This document shows, one piece after another, positions 9,281-16,913 of a DNA stretch of 32,490 nt. The translations under genes and the position numbers were made by a program. Origin of the DNA: JAFDZW01 sp038229915 (lineage in GTDB: Bacteria > Bacteroidota > Ignavibacteria > Palsa-1295); NCBI GenBank assembly GCA_038229915.1, contig JBBRNY010000021.1, forward strand, positions 1 to 32,490. The letters are read 5' to 3'. Every line of letters begins with the position of its first letter. Positions within the stretch are counted from its first letter, which is position 1. The notes below the pieces were generated by a model. The model searched no databases, was not told the DNA's origin, and was given only the letters and a program-made list of their open reading frames with translations.

Positions 9281-9906
9281 AGTTGTTCGTTAATACCCAA
9301 ACCAAACGTCTGGAGTTTTTGATGAGTTGAAAGATAATCGGTGTGATGAAGCCCGTGAATCCCGAGACGCTCTGCTTCGGCAACAAACATTGCCCGGTCA
9401 TCGATGCAGAGTACTTGTTCCGGGCGGACTTGTGCAATATCTATTGCCATACGATAAATGTCAGCATCGGGTTTTCGAAGATGCACAAAGCACGAAACAA
9501 CGAACACATCAATGAGACTTCGCAGGTCAAACGTCTCGGCTCTATAATCACTCAATTCACGTGCTTCGTTGCTCACGGTGACGATCTTTAGATCGTGTTG
9601 TTTTTTAATTTCGCGAAATAGCCCGAGCATTTCAGGAATTGGCTGTGATTGCCTGAACATAAAGTCCTTAAACTTAGCTTTCGAGAAAATTCTCTCCTCA
9701 AAAAAAATCACACGATCGAGATATTGCTCAAGACTAATTTTACCTGATTCATACGTATCGAACGTTAGATGATGACGCTCATTTATTTCTTCGAAATTGA
9801 GGTGGAAGTGATCCGCTGCTCGTTTCCTGATAGGACCATCCCATCCGTTGGTCAGGATAACACCGCCAATGTCGAGAAAAAGAGTTGTAATTGCAAAATT
9901 ATTCAT
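9277..9906 (-). CDS. HAD-superfamily hydrolase, YihX/glucose-1-phosphatase-like
   Basis: A 209-residue HAD subfamily IA phosphatase with an alpha-helical cap. Motif I is LDIGGVI (nucleophile D12). The second Asp of the usual DxD is Gly, as in the YihX and epoxide-hydrolase-N branch. Motif II is the TVSNEA block, motif III the Lys of RKPDADIYR, and motif IV CIDDRAMFV. The ATG at 9906 is preferred over the GTG at 9909. Known YihX removes phosphate from alpha-glucose 1-phosphate. Sitting between a glucoamylase and a glucokinase, this protein could likewise yield free glucose for the kinase, but that is inference; 2-phosphoglycolate or another sugar phosphate is possible. It is 25 bp after the glucoamylase stop and overlaps the glucokinase by four bases. 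Confidence 0.78.
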   Translation of the reverse strand: MNNFAITTLFLDIGGVILTNGWDGPIRKRAADHFHLNFEEINERHHLTFDTYESGKISLEQYLDRVIFFEERIFSKAKFKDFMFRQSQPIPEMLGLFREIKKQHDLKIVTVSNEARELSDYRAETFDLRSLIDVFVVSCFVHLRKPDADIYRMAIDIAQVRPEQVLCIDDRAMFVAEAERLGIHGLHHTDYLSTHQKLQTFGLGINEQL

Positions 9907-9931
9907 CACTACCTGAATTAGATATGTTTAT

Positions 9932-12340
9932 CTACTCGATCACTACGGAGAAGTTCTCTCCCTCCCAGGTATTACTTTCAGTCCAATTAAATGTGAAGGA
10001 TATTGTCTTGTCTTTCTCCATCTCACTCGTTGGTAAGTCCGCGTAAAATATTCCTACGCCACTGTCATTCGTTGTAATATCGTGGGACGTATTCCAATCG
10101 TCGGCACTCCAATGAATATGTGCCGGAGCAAGTGTTTCTATTCGAAGTAACATTCCGAACGGTAACGATCGTATTTTATTATTAAAACGCCAAAGCAAAC
10201 GCAGTGATTGTATTTTATCTTTGAGATAACGTTTTACTGTTTGCGGCGGCATATCAAATACATTGCCGTCTCGCAATGAGCGAAGCAGTTTAATATACTC
10301 TGCATGCGCCCATACTAATGGCATCGCCGAACCAGAAGGTTTTCCGAAAATGAGCTCTCGCTCGGGAATATCTGCTGAATCCCAAGTTTGCTCGGGGATA
10401 AGTCCTCCGTCGTTTGCAAGGGATTCAATTGTCTTCAAAAGTTTTTTTGCTTCTTTGGTATTCCCTGCAGCCAGCTCATAATGCGCCCGCTCACCGGTCA
10501 ACAGCGGCCAAGGTCTTCCGACACCCGTTCCGTCGAACGGCGAGCCATCTTCGTGTTCGCCATATCCATCATCATCATAACGATACCATACCGGGCCGCC
10601 GGGAGTTTCTGTTTTCAGGAGCGAATCGATGATCTTCAATGTATTTTGGATTCGCGGATCATTAGCTTCGCGCAAACCGAAGCGCACGAGCGCAAGTGCA
10701 TCAGGGCTTACCATGTGGTAAGCAAGAAATTCTTCATCGGTCTCGGGGTGATTTTTCACCAGTACGTCTTTCCCAATATGAAGCACTCCACCGATTTCAG
10801 AAACTTCTGCTATCCTTTCATAATATCCATCCACTTGATATTTTTCGCACCAATCATTCTCCGTGACATAGATCCACCGATCGATGCAGTCATTCCAGAC
10901 ATCAGCTAGTTCTCGGAGATATGTTGCAACTTTTGGTTCACGATTTACATCGGCAATATCTGCTGCTGCAAGAAGAGCTGCAATTTCGGCTGCAACCGTA
11001 AATGGCGAATAGCCCGGATCTTCTTCCCAACGATCCTGAGAACTGACAGGACCATTCTGAGCAAGGTATCCGGCTGCTCTTTTTACCATTTCCCAGAATT
11101 TTGGGAGTTCTTTTTTATTGATCACGTTCTCGCGATACGCAAGATCAAGTAAGAGAATGGGCAAGGCGGTTTCATCCATTTGGATGCCATTCCAATATGG
11201 TGCACCATCTAACCACATATTTTGCGGCCAATGACCATCTGCCTCCTGAGTCGATCGTAAATATGAAAGGACCCTCTGGGCATCTTCGGTTGCGCCACAG
11301 GCAATGAGTGCTCCTGCACTTTGAACCATATCACGTGGCCAGACTAAATGGTATCCTCCGAGATCACCATCTCCCTTGCTAAAACCCCATGGAATTGAAA
11401 GACTCGCAATAGCGCCGCCGAGAAAATGAGTTGACTGATGAGTTTTTAGAACTGCTGTGCTGATCCTGAAAATATTTTTATTTTTGACATTACCCGTTAA
11501 CGGCAAAAGAGAATCTTGCCAATTTTTCCAATTATTGAGATATTCTTTATATGGCAGATCAAAGCCATTCTGAAGCGAAGCCCTTGCGCGATTACCAGCT
11601 TCTTCTGCATTCGTACCAAAACCTAATGCAAGAACAAATTCTGTACTCGAAGAGATATCGATCTCGCCGGTCAAGGCAAGATTGCCATTTTCTGCGCGAG
11701 TATATTCCCATGTCATTTTTTTATGTTGATGAAGATCCCTCCATCCATCGGAAGTACCTACAAAGCCGACGGAACGCTTGACCCAGGGAAGTGAGCACGC
11801 TAACGCTAAAACAAAATGCTCTCGTTCGGCAAAAAGCATCGGATGCCCTTTGTAATCGCCCGTCCACCCGGTATTACCCTCACCACGATTTCCGAGATGG
11901 GGAGAAAGTACTACAAAGAGGCGATATTTACTTGCAGAGTTTTTTAGAACGGTAAAGCGGATGCGTTGTAAGAGAACTGGTTGGTTTGGATCAGAAATGA
12001 TCTCTTTCTCAATTTGGTACAACCCCTCATTGCAGGTGTTTATGATCTTGAAGGCAGGAGTGCCTTTAGACGGAGAAGTGATCTGAGGTGTTGTATTCCT
12101 TTTTTCTTCTGAGATAAATCCATCGCCATCGGTAACGATCAATCCCAGATCACGAATGCAGGCCTGATCAATTCGTGGATAATATACTTCATTCAGTATT
12201 CCGTGGCTTATCGTAAACCACAAGGGGCTTGCGTCATTAAGAGCCTTGCCAACTCCGGACTTGGCGCTCGAAGTCCATCGAGCCGGAATACCAGGCCAGC
12301 CTGGAGCGAAAGTTGCTTCGCCCTGAGAATTTTCATCCAT
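9932..12340 (-). CDS. GH15 glucoamylase (glucan 1,4-alpha-glucosidase)
   Basis: Releases glucose from the non-reducing ends of alpha-glucans. The 802 residues have the bacterial/archaeal GH15 layout: N-terminal beta-sandwich domain (about 1-280), then the (alpha/alpha)6 barrel. Visible barrel motifs are GYHLVWPRDMVQSAG near 329-343, NGIQMDETALP near 384-393, the general-acid region RWEEDPGYSPFT near 437-448, and the general-base region LIPEQTWD (E650). A C-terminal beta-rich extension of the glucodextranase/glucoamylase type (about 735-802) follows. No signal peptide is visible, so it probably acts in the cytosol on glycogen or imported maltodextrin. It is the first gene of the operon that leads through glucokinase to the pentose phosphate enzymes. 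The exact linkage specificity (alpha-1,4, alpha-1,6 or trehalose) is not settled by sequence. Confidence 0.93.
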   Translation of the reverse strand: MDENSQGEATFAPGWPGIPARWTSSAKSGVGKALNDASPLWFTISHGILNEVYYPRIDQACIRDLGLIVTDGDGFISEEKRNTTPQITSPSKGTPAFKIINTCNEGLYQIEKEIISDPNQPVLLQRIRFTVLKNSASKYRLFVVLSPHLGNRGEGNTGWTGDYKGHPMLFAEREHFVLALACSLPWVKRSVGFVGTSDGWRDLHQHKKMTWEYTRAENGNLALTGEIDISSSTEFVLALGFGTNAEEAGNRARASLQNGFDLPYKEYLNNWKNWQDSLLPLTGNVKNKNIFRISTAVLKTHQSTHFLGGAIASLSIPWGFSKGDGDLGGYHLVWPRDMVQSAGALIACGATEDAQRVLSYLRSTQEADGHWPQNMWLDGAPYWNGIQMDETALPILLLDLAYRENVINKKELPKFWEMVKRAAGYLAQNGPVSSQDRWEEDPGYSPFTVAAEIAALLAAADIADVNREPKVATYLRELADVWNDCIDRWIYVTENDWCEKYQVDGYYERIAEVSEIGGVLHIGKDVLVKNHPETDEEFLAYHMVSPDALALVRFGLREANDPRIQNTLKIIDSLLKTETPGGPVWYRYDDDGYGEHEDGSPFDGTGVGRPWPLLTGERAHYELAAGNTKEAKKLLKTIESLANDGGLIPEQTWDSADIPERELIFGKPSGSAMPLVWAHAEYIKLLRSLRDGNVFDMPPQTVKRYLKDKIQSLRLLWRFNNKIRSLPFGMLLRIETLAPAHIHWSADDWNTSHDITTNDSGVGIFYADLPTSEMEKDKTISFTFNWTESNTWEGENFSVVIE

Positions 12341-12516
12341 TATTTTGGTCTTTCAAATTTTATTAAGCTGGTGATCCTTCTATACGTGAGTTTGTGAATG
12401 TATGGGAGAGGAAATAAAATATTTTCGGAGCTAATGATTACGTTAGCGAGATAAATAAAGTTTCGACTCGGGATGACCTATTTAACCAAATTACAGTAAC
12501 ACTTGCATTCTATACT

Positions 12517-13278
12517 TTACCTCGCGGTATAGCCGCCGTCTATTACCAGTTCGGAGCCGGTAACGAACTTAGATTCATCGGAAGCAAGATAGACAATGCC
12601 CCAAGCAATATCATCCGGTTCGCCAATGTGCCCAACAGGATGGAGAGCATCGAGCGCTTTACGGACTTCAGCGGCTTGGTCACCAGCTTCTTTCGCAAAG
12701 TTATCGACCATCGGAGTGAAAATAAAGCCTGGATGAACTGAATTCACACGAATATTTTCCTTCGCGTATGTGATCGCGTCGTTCTTCGACATCAGGCGGA
12801 CTGCTCCTTTAGCGGCATGATATGGCGGGATATCTCCTGCACCGACGAGACCATAGATCGACGAAAGATTGATAATGCTTCCTTTTCCCGATTTCCGCAT
12901 TTGGGGAATCGCGTGTTTCGTACAAAAGAAGACGCCTTTTACATCAACATTCATAACGGTGTCCCACTCTTTTTCTGTGAGTTGATCGGTCGGCTTGTTT
13001 GCTCCGGCGATACCAGCATTGTTCACAAGGACATCGAGTCTGCCCCATTTCTTTACGACATCGTTGATGACGTTCGCTACTTCTGTTTCCTTTGTAACAT
13101 CGAGATGCCAAAAAGCGGCGTTGGGTCCGATCTCACTGGCGGTTTTCTCACCCTCAGCGTCAAGCAGATCAGTTATTGCAACGCGTGCGCCCTCTTCAGC
13201 GAGCCTGATCGCTGTTGCTCTTCCAATTCCGAGAGCTGATCCGGTGACTATTGCGACTTTTCCTTGTAAACGATTCAT
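12517..13278 (-). CDS. SDR-family NAD(P)-dependent oxidoreductase
   Basis: A 253-residue classical short-chain dehydrogenase. The cofactor motif TGSALGIG is at 12-19 and NNAG at 86-89. The catalytic set is S140, Y153 and K157 (YHAAK), and the C-terminal motif is DGGYTAR. An Asp at the end of beta-2 (ITD) favours NAD(H). It resembles glucose 1-dehydrogenase and cyclopentanol dehydrogenase relatives, but the substrate cannot be named. It is 20 bp downstream of the porin-like gene and is the last gene of that minus-strand group; 176 bp separate it from the glucoamylase operon, so it may or may not be co-transcribed with it. Confidence 0.88.
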   Translation of the reverse strand: MNRLQGKVAIVTGSALGIGRATAIRLAEEGARVAITDLLDAEGEKTASEIGPNAAFWHLDVTKETEVANVINDVVKKWGRLDVLVNNAGIAGANKPTDQLTEKEWDTVMNVDVKGVFFCTKHAIPQMRKSGKGSIINLSSIYGLVGAGDIPPYHAAKGAVRLMSKNDAITYAKENIRVNSVHPGFIFTPMVDNFAKEAGDQAAEVRKALDALHPVGHIGEPDDIAWGIVYLASDESKFVTGSELVIDGGYTAR

Positions 13279-13298
13279 AAGCGTTAATAATAAAATAA

Positions 13299-14630
13299 TT
13301 AGAATCCAAGTGCTGCTTCAACTATGAAGCCGCTGAACTTTCCGCCGTTGTTGATATCGTTGGATGGAAAATTCTTATACTCCTGCGTTACATATTCTGC
13401 CTTCATCATAATATTGCGAGTAAGAAACCACCCTGCCGAAGCAACGATGCGATTGATCGTAATATCAGTCAAGCTACCAGGAAGTGTCGCCGTAACGGTA
13501 TTATATCGTGCGCCGAGCCAAAAATTTTCGCTTGCGCCAAAACGATAGAGCAGATCTGCGGCTATCTGCGTAGCTCCGCGTGTGCTTGATTCGTTGATAT
13601 TTCTCCCTTTTGCGCTTTCGAAAGTGCCGAAGAATTCCAGACCGTTATACTTGACAAAGGGATTGATCATAAACGTGGTAACGGCTTCCCTGAATGATGG
13701 ATTGTATCTCCCTGAGAACGCATTAGCTGAAGTTGATGCCGCAGTATTTTCTAAGACAAGAAAATAGTGAGAACCGGTTCGGTCGCCGCCGAATAGTGTG
13801 CTGCTTGAGGTACTACTCTCTTGGTAAATCGACCCCGTTATTCTTACTCTCAGATCCTGATTGAGTTGTTTGTCAAATCCTAATTTAGCATGAAAAGCTG
13901 GATTATAGGCATTCCTAGTATTTGTTGCGCTATCGATCTGCGATGAAACGACACTAGTCGGATTGAGCATCCCATCAGTAACGCCGATCATTGCGATAAT
14001 TCCACTTTCGGGTGGATGAAAATAGATCTCGGTACCGATTTCCGTTGAGAACTCATCCATAATATAGTTCTCGACAAATGAATTATGCATTTGATTCCCG
14101 CCATCGGCACGGCGAAAATGCTGATCGCCGTAATCTACTTCCAGATCTCCAACTTTGATCGTAAGATTTTTCATCACATTATTGATGAAGTCGCTTTGTA
14201 GAAAAAGTAACTTATCGAATTGCAGATATCCGTTTTTTACCCAAGCTTCCGAATGGTGTCTGCTCGAAAGATAGATGGTCAGATTTGTCCGTATGCCATC
14301 TTCTAACTGCGCATCGAGCGTCATATTTGCCATCGCAAGATTGAACCCGCCTGCTATCGGAATCAGCATATTGGCATTGGTCGAATCTGTTTTGGAGGTC
14401 GGCTTAAAGGAAGCAGTATTTTGATGAGTAAGAGATTGATAGTCCTGCGCGAAGTTACCACCGATCCGAACATGAAGCCCCGTAAACTGAACGGTATCAT
14501 TTTTTGAAGGTTCAAAAACATTGAGCCCCCCCTGATCATTTGTGCGGTAGTACTTTATGGATGGCTGTTGCGCAGATGCAATCACGGATGAGCCACACAG
14601 CATGGCGAGTATTGCGATATATTTTTTCAA
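13299..14630 (-). CDS. Porin-like outer-membrane beta-barrel protein
   Basis: From the TTG at 14630 the protein is 443 residues and begins with a good Sec signal peptide (MKKYIAILAMLCGSSVIASA, then QQP). A longer in-frame TTG start at 14666 would add 12 polar residues and overlap the upstream YceI-like gene, so I prefer the shorter one. The mature part is rich in alternating hydrophobic/polar strands and aromatic girdle residues and ends in Gly-Phe, as outer-membrane barrels do. A motif DLEVDYGDQHFRRADGG in the middle recalls porin-like proteins annotated near YceI proteins in Bacteroidota. The transported substrate is unknown. It is 13 bp after the YceI-like gene. Confidence 0.75.
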   Translation of the reverse strand: MKKYIAILAMLCGSSVIASAQQPSIKYYRTNDQGGLNVFEPSKNDTVQFTGLHVRIGGNFAQDYQSLTHQNTASFKPTSKTDSTNANMLIPIAGGFNLAMANMTLDAQLEDGIRTNLTIYLSSRHHSEAWVKNGYLQFDKLLFLQSDFINNVMKNLTIKVGDLEVDYGDQHFRRADGGNQMHNSFVENYIMDEFSTEIGTEIYFHPPESGIIAMIGVTDGMLNPTSVVSSQIDSATNTRNAYNPAFHAKLGFDKQLNQDLRVRITGSIYQESSTSSSTLFGGDRTGSHYFLVLENTAASTSANAFSGRYNPSFREAVTTFMINPFVKYNGLEFFGTFESAKGRNINESSTRGATQIAADLLYRFGASENFWLGARYNTVTATLPGSLTDITINRIVASAGWFLTRNIMMKAEYVTQEYKNFPSNDINNGGKFSGFIVEAALGF

Positions 14631-14643
14631 GCGTGTTTGAGAT

Positions 14644-15270
14644 TTATGAAACGAAAGTGAGGTCAAATTTCAATGTGACAGCATCGCCCGCTTTCATAGC
14701 TCCGAATAAAAAACTTGGTCGCTCTACACTATAGGTTGACATTTTTAATGGCATACTACCTGAGCACGAAATGGAGCTGTCATCATTATATACTGCTGTT
14801 GAATAGAAGGCAACAGCTTTTGTCACCCCTGCAATGGTAAGATTGCCCCATACCGACATTTTATAGGTTTGACCTGTAGAAGAAGTGATCTTCGCTGAGG
14901 TCATAACGAATGAAATATCTTTATACGTATCCGATTTCAGCGCCTCATACGCCTTCTCATTCAAACCGTCGGATTCACTCTTCAGGTTGGTAACTGGCAA
15001 GGTGTAGGTCATCGATGAAAGTCCGGTAATTTTATGGTCGGTCGAGATCATAAATTGCGCATCAGATCCGAAAGTATGGGCGACCATCTTCCAGTCATGA
15101 AGCGTCGATGTACCATTAAGAGTAATGCTCGCCTGCTTCACTCCGACTTTATAGTTTACCTGAGCACGAACTACGGTAAAGTTGAGAAGGCATCCAAAGA
15201 CAAGACTAAGTGCAAGAATTCTGTCAATGCGCAGTGGATTATTACTGCTTGTGTTTGTTATTGATTTCAT
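14644..15270 (-). CDS. YceI-family periplasmic protein
   Basis: The start is taken at the ATG at 15270 (208 residues), because the frame upstream of it (to 15447) has no protein-like character and would place the signal peptide internally. An uncleaved-looking polar N-terminus leads into a hydrophobic signal segment ending VVRAQ. The mature domain has YceI features: an early VGVKQASITLNGTSTLHDWK stretch, repeated beta-strands, and a terminal KFDLTFVS strand. YceI proteins are lipocalin-like barrels that bind isoprenoid-type lipids such as polyprenyl quinones. The ligand here is not known. It sits between a small membrane protein gene and the porin-like gene on the same strand. Confidence 0.85.
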   Translation of the reverse strand: MKSITNTSSNNPLRIDRILALSLVFGCLLNFTVVRAQVNYKVGVKQASITLNGTSTLHDWKMVAHTFGSDAQFMISTDHKITGLSSMTYTLPVTNLKSESDGLNEKAYEALKSDTYKDISFVMTSAKITSSTGQTYKMSVWGNLTIAGVTKAVAFYSTAVYNDDSSISCSGSMPLKMSTYSVERPSFLFGAMKAGDAVTLKFDLTFVS

Positions 15271-15320
15271 TTTAGTATTAGTATATAGATTCGTTTTTTC
15301 TTTGATTTTAGTCGGATATG

Positions 15321-15533
15321 CTACGGAGCAACATTTACCGGCACTGGCTGTTGCGACGTTCCGCCAGGCCGAACCGACAGATCTAGACTCATAATATAAA
15401 TAACCATTGCAGTGATCATCAGTACCAAGACGACCCAAAAGATCCAACTATGGTGTATTGTTCTCCACTTAGGGCGATGTGATTCGATAGTGGCTTCGCT
15501 TGAGGGTCTTCCGGTTTCGTTGTGATTTTTCAT
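15321..15533 (-). CDS. Small single-pass membrane protein, unknown function
   Basis: 70 residues from an ATG. The N-terminal third is polar and basic. One transmembrane helix (about 28-48, with WIFWVVLVLM at its core) is followed by an RPGG turn and a Pro/Val-rich tail. I know no function for it. It lies 50 bp upstream of the YceI-like gene on the same strand, and the composition (clean TM segment, charged cytoplasmic end) supports a real gene. No Shine-Dalgarno is visible, as for most genes here. The candidate structured element at 15630-15722 would lie in its 5' leader if transcription starts beyond it. Confidence 0.6.
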   Translation of the reverse strand: MKNHNETGRPSSEATIESHRPKWRTIHHSWIFWVVLVLMITAMVIYIMSLDLSVRPGGTSQQPVPVNVAP

Positions 15534-15929
15534 TTTATATAATGGTCAGCTATTTATGCATTGAGTCATCTGCAGCATCTATTTGATGTTCTATTCACCC
15601 CCGAACCTATTGACTCACCTATTTGTGAACATCGTAAGCTGCCTGTCTCGTATTAATATCGAGGCAGGCATTCGGAACCCACTCTCTCCCCATGAGTCAA
15701 CCTTCCTGCTTAGCTTACGATGAAAACTTACTTCTTGTCTGATTACAAAACTACGGTTTCAAGGGATATAATATGTTACACAATTTTGGAAATAAGTTAG
15801 ATGATTCACACTTTTGTCGTAAAAAATTTATGGTTTTTAAGAGTCTGAATTTTTCTTTCATTTGAACGTTATTATCTTCGCTACAACCCTTCTCCATTCA
15901 ATTATTCACAGCGGAAATAATGACCCCCT
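15534..15929. other. Gene-free stretch with nested inverted repeats
   Basis: No convincing coding frame. The left half contains the nested inverted repeat at 15630-15722 (separate entry) and three copies of the 7-mer TGAGTCA/TGACTCA at 15562, 15611 and 15693. The right half (about 15740-15925) is A/T-rich and looks like promoter or leader sequence ahead of the cydA-like fragment; no consensus promoter stood out. Confidence 0.6.
15630..15722. ncRNA. Candidate structured RNA or leader (three-way junction-like)
   Basis: An 11-bp perfect outer stem pairs CATCGTAAGCT (15630-15640) with AGCTTACGATG (15712-15722). Directly inside is a 10-bp hairpin, 15641-15650 with 15660-15669 (GCCTGTCTCG / CGAGGCAGGC, 9-nt loop). 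The remaining arm can fold weakly (GGAA...TTCC and ACTC...GAGT around 15674-15706), giving a three-way-junction shape. One position of the inner hairpin (15646/15664) is a G-U pair if the plus strand is transcribed and a C-A mismatch on the minus strand. That slightly favours a plus-strand RNA upstream of the cydA-like fragment. It matches no riboswitch class I could recall. A DNA-level function (protein-binding or mobile palindrome) is possible. Confidence 0.45.
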
Positions 15930-16190
15930 ATGCATGATGCACTGCTTATCGACCGTCTGCAGTTTGCTTTTACAATAACGTTTCATTATCTTTTTCCCCA
16001 ACTCACGATGGGGCTTTCGCTATTGATCGTGATCTTGCTCATTCTCGGCTTTTGTATTACTGATGGGGTAAGGCTTACGCTAAGCGGGGAAGAAAATTCT
16101 TGCCTTCCTTTTAATGGGCACCTTGACAGAGCTGTTTTTATTTCGTATATTGTAGGGTGCCATTTTGTGCACTTATGTGTCGTGGAGTGA
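15930..16190 (+). pseudogene. cydA: 5' fragment of cytochrome bd oxidase subunit I (cydA)
   Basis: The 86-codon frame begins like CydA: LLIDRLQFAFTITFHYLF then PQLTMGLSLLIVIL, the quinol-oxidase subunit I N-terminus with its first membrane helix. After about residue 40 (near 16045) the resemblance stops. The rest (FCITDGVRLTLSGEE and on) does not look like CydA, and the frame ends at 16190, inside the repeat region. A complete CydA has several hundred residues with further haem-binding helices, none of which follow in any frame I inspected. I read it as a remnant left by deletion or by insertion of the downstream repeat DNA. Whether a full cydAB exists elsewhere is not visible. Confidence 0.7.
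16123..16151 (+). promoter_or_regulatory. Near-consensus sigma-70 promoter
   Basis: TTGACA at 16123-16128, a 17-bp spacer, then TATATT at 16146-16151. Expected transcription start is about 16158, just before the tandem repeat. No intact plus-strand gene follows before the convergent lipoprotein gene, so the product would be a non-coding or antisense transcript. Judged by sequence match only. Confidence 0.5.
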
Positions 16191-16340
16191 GCATTATCCG
16201 TTCCTTCAGGGGGTTCCTCACCGTCGCTACGCTCGGGTTCGGAATGACAGATGGAGGGAGTGAGTTGGGGAATGAGTAGAGGTTTTTGCTCGTCGTAAAC
16301 TCATGCAAAACAACAGGATAGAAGAGTGCGTGTAAAATAG
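16183..16340 (+). repeat. Degenerate tandem direct repeat, copy 1
   Basis: Begins TGGAGTGAGCATTATC and runs through an imperfect palindrome (TTCCTCACC ... GGGTTCGGAA, 16214-16244, then TGACAG) to ACAACAGGATA at 16310-16320 and the GTGCGTGTAAAATAGT region. The same landmarks recur in order 188-189 bp downstream. The TTCCTCAC...GGAATGACA core resembles REP-like palindromes scattered in many bacterial genomes. No coding capacity. Confidence 0.75.
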
Positions 16341-16370
16341 TAATTACTTATGAGGGGTGCTAACTCGCTA

Positions 16371-16530
16371 TGGAGTGAGCATTATCTCTTTCTTCAGAGG
16401 ATTCCTCACCGTCGCTTCGCTTGGGGTTCGGAATGACAGCTTATTTGAAGGGGGTTGACAAGGAGTGTCGGTTTTTGTCAGCTGTAATTCTTTCAAAGAC
16501 AACAGGATACGGTGGTGTGTGTGAATTAGT
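16371..16530 (+). repeat. Degenerate tandem direct repeat, copy 2
   Basis: Second copy of the unit, starting with the identical TGGAGTGAGCATTATC at 16371. The palindromic core (TTCCTCACC ... GGGTTCGGAA) starts at 16402 and ACAACAGGATA at 16499-16509, followed by a GTGTGTGTGAATTAGT stretch. It diverges in the middle (16440-16480). Weak similarity between the two units seems to continue up to the stop codon of the lipoprotein gene near 16555, so the repeat may abut or enter that gene's 3' end. Confidence 0.75.
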
Positions 16531-16550
16531 TGTGCTTTGGGATGTTGCTG

Positions 16551-16907
16551 TTAATCGCCCAGTCTGGTATTGGAGCTTAGCTCGATCTCTCGTTCGGTGA
16601 CGAAACCGGCTTTGATGACGATATCTTTGACTTCTTCGGTTTTTAAGAAGGTATGCGACACTGTGAGAGTATAGGTGCCGGGTTCGAGATCGAGAAATTT
16701 TGTCGTGCCATTATGGTCGGTCTCAGTAGTAAGACCTAACTCGTCGATAGCGACGGAAGCTTCGGATAGTGGAGTGGATGAGTCGCCATCGCGAACATGA
16801 ACTACCAGCTCGCCTTTGTTTTTTGTTGCGGCTTTCATTGCTTCTTTGGTCGAACACGAACACAGAAGCAATAGCGACGATAGGATGATGAGGAGATTAC
16901 GTTTCAC
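16551..16907 (-). CDS. Small lipoprotein with carboxypeptidase-regulatory-like domain
   Basis: 118 residues from a GTG. The N-terminus is a type II signal peptide: MKRN, a run of Leu/Ile/Ser, then LCSC with the likely lipidated Cys at 18. The rest is one Ig-like beta domain of the carboxypeptidase-regulatory type (ELVVHVRDGD..TPLSEASVAI, then DHNGTTKFLDLEPGTYTLTV). This fold is common in Bacteroidota surface and transport proteins. It probably sits on the outer membrane or the periplasmic face of a membrane. It starts 6 bp after the kdsC stop, so the two are likely co-transcribed. The exact role is unknown. Confidence 0.8.
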   Translation of the reverse strand: MKRNLLIILSSLLLLCSCSTKEAMKAATKNKGELVVHVRDGDSSTPLSEASVAIDELGLTTETDHNGTTKFLDLEPGTYTLTVSHTFLKTEEVKDIVIKAGFVTEREIELSSNTRLGD

Positions 16908-16913
16908 GGTGCT

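Noticed and set aside
10388..10909. Plus-strand frame of 173 codons inside the glucoamylase gene
   Set aside because: It is antisense to a well-supported GH15 catalytic domain and has no protein-like pattern.
12421..12445. Short inverted repeat GCTAAT...GTTAGC between the SDR gene and the glucoamylase gene
   Set aside because: A 6-bp stem with a wobble pair and no T-run; it could occur by chance, so it is not called a terminator or operator.
13645..13680. TTGACA hexamer on the plus strand inside the porin-like gene
   Set aside because: No -10 at proper spacing and it is antisense in a coding region.
15271..15447. N-terminal extension of the YceI-like gene to 15447
   Set aside because: It would overlap the small membrane protein gene and place the signal peptide 60 residues inside; the ATG at 15270 fits better.
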